Assembly (NCBI RefSeq): GCF_025823185.1
Contig: NZ_JACKVK010000002.1
Coordinates: forward strand, 62,001 to 126,000
Direction of reading: 5' to 3'
Length of the DNA stretch: 64,000 nucleotides
Source of the DNA: Mycobacterium yunnanensis
GTDB lineage: Bacteria > Actinomycetota > Actinomycetes > Mycobacteriales > Mycobacteriaceae
Position 1 is the first letter of the stretch. Every line of letters begins with the position of its first letter. The position numbers and the translations under genes are program-made. A model generated the notes under the pieces. The model did not search any database and was not told the origin of the DNA. It worked only from the letters and a program-made list of their open reading frames with translations. Of the stretch, positions 59,766 to 64,000 are shown one piece after another.

Positions 59766-60358
59766 CGGACGGGATGGCGGCGGGCTGCTGGCTGGTCGCC
59801 GGCGCCGCGTATCTGGGGCTGGAGGCGATCGCCGCGGCGGCCCAGCCGGGCTACCGGTATGCGGTGAACTTCATCAGCGACCTCGGCCAGCCCAGTTCAC
59901 CGTTGCACACGGTGATGAACGCGGCCTTCGTCGTCCAGGGCACGCTGTTCCTCGCCGCGGCCATCCTGCTGGCGCGACGCACGGGCCGCGGCAACGGGGT
60001 CTTCGTGGGGTGTGCCGCCGCGAACGCCGTCGGCAACGTCGTGGTCGCGTCGGTGCCCAGTGGCGGCTCCGGAATCGCCTGGGTGCACGTCTCGGCGGCA
60101 GCGGTGGCCATCGTGGGTGGCAACGCCGCGATTCTGGCCGGTCACCGATTGGTGAGCCAATCACGTTGGTATCGAAGGGCGTCGGTGGGCGTCGCGGCGC
60201 TGGGGTTCCTGGCCTTCGGCATTTTGGCGGTCCCGGCGGTATCCGCCACCGGGGTACTGCTGCCCGGTGCGGTGTGGGAGCGAACGTCCGTCTACACCAT
60301 CATCGGCTGGCAGTTGCTCTCGGCGCTCTGGCTGGTGCGCCGCCGACGGGTGGGTTAG
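59762..60358 (+). CDS. DUF998 membrane protein
   Basis: 198 residues, about six hydrophobic helices. The pattern YRYAVNFISDLGQPSSPLHTVMN near residue 32 is typical of DUF998. Function unknown. ATG at 59762 overlaps the PucR stop (ATGA) so they are cotranscribed. The stop overlaps that of the convergent cutinase-like gene. Confidence 0.8.
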   Translation: MTDGMAAGCWLVAGAAYLGLEAIAAAAQPGYRYAVNFISDLGQPSSPLHTVMNAAFVVQGTLFLAAAILLARRTGRGNGVFVGCAAANAVGNVVVASVPSGGSGIAWVHVSAAAVAIVGGNAAILAGHRLVSQSRWYRRASVGVAALGFLAFGILAVPAVSATGVLLPGAVWERTSVYTIIGWQLLSALWLVRRRRVG

Positions 60359-61161
60359 GCAGGCGCGGGGACGGGAGCGGCCACCGGCGCGGGGGCCGGT
60401 GCGGGTGGCAGCGCGGCGTCGGGTGCCGGCGGCAAGGGTGCGTCCGGTGCGGGCGCCGGTGCGGCCGGGTAGCCGAGCTTGCCGACGACGAAGTCGGCCG
60501 CCTGGTCCACGCGGCCGTCGGCGACGTACTGGTTGTGCAGCCCGAAGTCGCCGCCGTCGGAGCAGATGGGGTCGCCGGGCACGCACGAGTCGAGGGTCTT
60601 GCCGGCGTACGCCGGGCCGATGACGATGTCGGGTTGGTTGACGAAGTTCATGAAGCGCGGCGACGGCTTTCCGAACAACGCCACCGCGGCCACGTGATCG
60701 GCGACCGCGGGCGGCAGCGGTCCCGTCACACCGGAGTCCGCGGCGCCCGGCGGCACGGTGTCGGCGGTGACGAAGCCGGCCACGGCGGCACCTTGCGAGA
60801 AGCCGCCGAGCACGATCTTGGTCTTCGGGCACGTGGCGGTGGTGGCCTGGATGTGCGCCGCCGCGTCGTTGATGCCGTCGACGGCGCGGGGGAAGTCGAT
60901 CGTGGCCGGATACTGCACGGCGTAGACGTTCATCGACTTTGGCGCGACCTTTGACCGCAGCGAGTCGGCGAAGGCGTCGCCGACGAAGCCGAGCCCGGGC
61001 GCCTCGCCGGTGCCGCGTGCGAACACGAGGTCGACGTCGGCGCATCCGGGGGTAGTCGAGTTCGGCAGGGGTTCGGCCGACGCTCCGGGTGCCCCGCCGA
61101 TCACGGCCCACGTGAGAGCAGCCACGGCACCGACGACGGGGGTGAGTCCGCGCAAGGTCAT
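60355..61161 (-). CDS. Secreted cutinase-like protein (Culp family)
   Basis: Exported serine esterase of the mycobacterial cutinase-like family. The 35-residue signal peptide ends near ASAEPLP. Catalytic Ser in GGFSQGAAVAG near residue 118, Asp in DPICSDGGDFG near 200 and His in LHNQYV near 208; four Cys, including CADVDLVFARGTGEAPGLG at the mature N-terminus, form the family's disulfides. After about residue 230 there is a Pro/Ala-rich low-complexity tail (PAPAPDAPLPP) to the end, possibly cell-wall spanning. ATG at 61161; a longer reading adds upstream non-signal sequence. Confidence 0.88.
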   Translation of the reverse strand: MTLRGLTPVVGAVAALTWAVIGGAPGASAEPLPNSTTPGCADVDLVFARGTGEAPGLGFVGDAFADSLRSKVAPKSMNVYAVQYPATIDFPRAVDGINDAAAHIQATTATCPKTKIVLGGFSQGAAVAGFVTADTVPPGAADSGVTGPLPPAVADHVAAVALFGKPSPRFMNFVNQPDIVIGPAYAGKTLDSCVPGDPICSDGGDFGLHNQYVADGRVDQAADFVVGKLGYPAAPAPAPDAPLPPAPDAALPPAPAPAPVAAPVPAPA

Positions 61162-61230
61162 TAGCCTAGTGTGCCTAATTTCCCGTTGGCTAAACACTCC
61201 AGCAGCGTGATCTTCAATACGTTCGTATTG

Positions 61231-62679
61231 CTACGTACCGCAGAAGGTTTGGTAGGGCCCGAAGTCGTCGGGGGCCTTTTCGGCGTAGAGCCTCAGTTCG
61301 AGACGTTCCTCGAAGGGCGACCCAACGGCCTCGAGGAGCCGCTCGACGGGGCCGAGGTCGCCGGTGGTCGCCGCGGCGAGGGCTTCCTCGACGAGGTGGT
61401 TTCGCGGAATGTAGATCGGATTGGCGCGGTCCATGGCGTCGGCGTCGGGGGCGAGATCTCGCCAGCGCGCCAGCCAGGCGTCGAAGCGCGCGAGGTCGAG
61501 GAACAGTCCGCGGGCGGGTTCGGCGTCGCCGCGCGCCGCGGTGCCGAGGTGCCGGAAGAACGACGTGTAGTCGACCCGACTCTGAGCCAGCTGCGCCAGG
61601 AGATCCTGGGCCAGTGACGTCACCGTCGCGTCGTCGACGTCCGCGGCCAGCCCGAGCTTGGCCTTCGTGCCCGCCACCCACGCGGCGTCGTAGGCGGTGG
61701 TGAACGTGCCAAGCGATGCCACCGCGATCTCCACGGCGCGGTCTTGGTCCTCGGCGATCAGCGGCAGCAGGGTCTCGGCGAAGCGGGCCAGGTTCCATTG
61801 CGCGACTATCGGCTGGTTGGCGTAGGCGTAGCGCCCCGCGTGGTCGATCGAGCTGTACACCGTCGCCGGGTCGTAGGCGTCGAGGAACGCGCATGGCCCG
61901 TAGTCGATCGTCTCGCCGGAGATGGTCATGTTGTCGGTGTTCATCACCCCGTGAATGAAGCCGACGAGCATCCACCGGGCCACCAGGGACGCCTGCGCGG
62001 TGACCACCGCGTCGAACAGGGCCAGATAGGGCTGCTCGGCCTCGGCCGCGGCAGGGTAGTGCCTGGCGATGGCGTGATCGGCGAGCCGACGCACCAGGTC
62101 GAGGTCCCCGGTGGCGGCCGCGTACTGAAAGCTGCCGACCCTCAGGTGGCTGCTGGCGACGCGTGCCAGGACGGCTCCCGGCAGTGCGGTATCGCGCTGC
62201 ACCTGAGCCCCCGTCGCCACCACGGCCAGCGCCCGCGTGGTCGGAATGCCAAGTGCGGCCATCGATTCACTGACGACGTACTCCCGGAGCATCGGCCCGA
62301 CGGCCGCCAGTCCGTCGCCGCCGCGGGCGAACGGGGTACGCCCAGATCCCTTCAGGTGCAGATCGCGCGAGCCCACTTCGCCGAGCAGGAGCGCCCGGCC
62401 GTCGCCCAGCCGGGGGGTGTACCCGCCGAACTGGTGTCCGGAGTAGGCCTGCGCGACGGGAGTCACCCCCTCGGGAACGTCGGCGCCCACCAACAGCCGT
62501 AGCCCGGCGGGACTTCGGAGCCACGCCGGGTCCAGACCGAGGTCGGCGGCCAACGCCTCGTTGAGCGCCAGCAGGCGGGGTTCCGGTGCGACGGCGGCCT
62601 GCCACGGGAGGGCCATCTCCGGCAGGTCCCGTGCGAACTGACTGTCTCGAAGGACGGTGGTCGACTGTGCGGCACTCAC
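61231..62679 (-). CDS. selO: SelO/YdiU-family protein AMPylase (UPF0061)
   Basis: 482-residue pseudokinase that transfers AMP to protein hydroxyls in the characterised family members. The family block [24 protein letters not shown] near residue 77 and the [18 protein letters not shown] that follows are diagnostic, as are [28 protein letters not shown] near 236 (metal-binding N and D) and the C-terminal TFCGT. The conserved Cys is third from last, where some SelO proteins carry selenocysteine. GTG start at 62679. Usual role: response to oxidative stress. Confidence 0.93.
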   Translation of the reverse strand: MSAAQSTTVLRDSQFARDLPEMALPWQAAVAPEPRLLALNEALAADLGLDPAWLRSPAGLRLLVGADVPEGVTPVAQAYSGHQFGGYTPRLGDGRALLLGEVGSRDLHLKGSGRTPFARGGDGLAAVGPMLREYVVSESMAALGIPTTRALAVVATGAQVQRDTALPGAVLARVASSHLRVGSFQYAAATGDLDLVRRLADHAIARHYPAAAEAEQPYLALFDAVVTAQASLVARWMLVGFIHGVMNTDNMTISGETIDYGPCAFLDAYDPATVYSSIDHAGRYAYANQPIVAQWNLARFAETLLPLIAEDQDRAVEIAVASLGTFTTAYDAAWVAGTKAKLGLAADVDDATVTSLAQDLLAQLAQSRVDYTSFFRHLGTAARGDAEPARGLFLDLARFDAWLARWRDLAPDADAMDRANPIYIPRNHLVEEALAAATTGDLGPVERLLEAVGSPFEERLELRLYAEKAPDDFGPYQTFCGT

Positions 62680-62704
62680 CTCGTCCAGCGTACGGAGCGC
62701 GGAC

Positions 62705-63682
<978 letters not shown>

Positions 63683-63740
63683 CAGATCGACGTTACGACT
63701 GGACGACGGCGAGCGCGAGGATCCCGTCCGCACGTGCCCG

Positions 63741-63770
63741 TTGACATATGCAGGTAAATGCCTGCATAAT
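63741..63770 (+). promoter_or_regulatory. SigA-type promoter of the ArsR gene with an embedded operator
   Basis: -35 TTGACA (63741-63746), 18-bp spacer, -10 CATAAT (63765-63770); the GTG at 63777 falls at the expected transcription start, so translation is probably leaderless. The palindrome TATGCAGG...CCTGCATA (63747-63768, perfect 8-bp arms, 6-bp centre) fills the spacer and enters the -10, a typical repressor site. Confidence 0.7.
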
Positions 63771-63776
63771 TCGGTG

Positions 63777-64000
63777 GTGACTGAGGAGACCCACGAGATC
63801 GACTCAGTTTTCAAGGCGCTCGCGGACCCCACCCGGCGGATGCTGCTCGACCGACTGCGCGACCACAATGGCCAGACCCTGAGTGAACTGTGCGATCCCC
63901 TGGACATGAAACGCCAGTCGGCTACCCAGCATCTCGACGTCTTGGTGAAGGCCAACCTCGTGGCCGTCGTACGCCGGGGTCGTGAACGCCTGCACTACCT
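63777..64000 (+). CDS. ArsR-family regulator, 3' truncated by window
   Basis: The first 74 codons of a winged-HTH repressor: [19 protein letters not shown] at residues 14-32 and the recognition-helix segment [20 protein letters not shown] near 44-63, the ArsR/SmtB pattern. No metal-binding Cys motif is seen in the alpha-3 helix (only LCDP), so it probably belongs to the non-metal ArsR group often paired with SRPBCC proteins. GTG at 63777; GTG 63774 is also possible. The C-terminus lies beyond the window. Confidence 0.85.
   Translation, partial: MTEETHEIDSVFKALADPTRRMLLDRLRDHNGQTLSELCDPLDMKRQSATQHLDVLVKANLVAVVRRGRERLHY

Noticed and set aside
61164..61183. TTAG...CCTAA stretch before the cutinase-like gene that looks like an IdeR box
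   Set aside because: The half-sites are one base too close and the inner bases do not pair, unlike the clear box at 36842-36860.

Overview
The window reads as a chromosomal segment of a GC-rich actinomycete, most probably a fast-growing environmental Mycobacterium (Mycolicibacterium type). This rests on gene content read from the proteins: two stearoyl-CoA desaturase plus ferredoxin-reductase pairs of the DesA3/Rv3230c kind, a secreted chorismate mutase, a DUF222-HNH (13E12-type) protein, a cutinase-like protein, a carboxylic acid reductase, a CRP very like Rv3676, a molybdopterin oxidoreductase plus membrane partner resembling Rv0218-Rv0219, and a near-consensus IdeR box. No rRNA, tRNA, CRISPR array, prophage or insertion sequence was recognised. 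Species-level identity was not tested.

Layout. 1-5.7 kb: partial BCCT transporter, a coupled metallophosphoesterase/EEP-phosphatase pair, a CobW GTPase, a DUF3159 membrane protein and a deazaflavin nitroreductase-like protein. 5.7-16.4 kb: an aromatic-acid catabolic island. Protocatechuate genes pcaH-G-B-L (each overlapping the next by 4 bp) lie divergent from an IclR regulator. They are followed by pobA (4-hydroxybenzoate hydroxylase), an MHS transporter, a quinate/shikimate dehydrogenase, a TetR regulator and a QsuB-like dehydroshikimate dehydratase. Together these funnel quinate/shikimate and 4-hydroxybenzoate into protocatechuate and then to beta-ketoadipate. A shared IclR-type box links the pca and pob promoters, and a shared TetR-type palindrome links the two quinate/shikimate promoters. 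16.5-23.6 kb: DUF1275 protein, fumC coupled to a ThrE-like exporter, an HNH protein with a perfect 96-bp internal duplication, GNAT, a HicB-like small protein, secreted chorismate mutase and an HxlR regulator.

23.7-36.8 kb: a full-length carboxylic acid reductase, a lipoprotein, a saccharopine-dehydrogenase-like oxidoreductase, an EamA-PPOX-LysR operon facing a second LysR gene, the Mo-oxidoreductase/membrane pair, an acetolactate synthase family enzyme and an alpha/beta hydrolase remnant. 36.8-45.9 kb: an IdeR-boxed FprA-like reductase. Next comes a GntR/HutC-controlled operon (APC permease, FGGY kinase, GlpA-like dehydrogenase with BFD domain, GlpB/HcnB-like flavoprotein, ABM protein) that looks like an uncharacterised kinase-then-oxidation catabolic route, and then a CRP.

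45.9-64 kb: alpha/beta hydrolase; first reductase-desaturase pair; GlsB-like protein; SDR; LLM monooxygenase; small unknown genes; a D-aminoacylase/TetR/epoxide-hydrolase-like operon with a 24-bp palindrome at its promoter; second reductase-desaturase pair divergent from a PucR regulator; DUF998 protein; cutinase-like protein; SelO; aldo/keto reductase; and a partial ArsR gene whose promoter carries a palindrome between -35 and -10. Genes are densely packed, and most intergenic space is explained by operators or hairpins.
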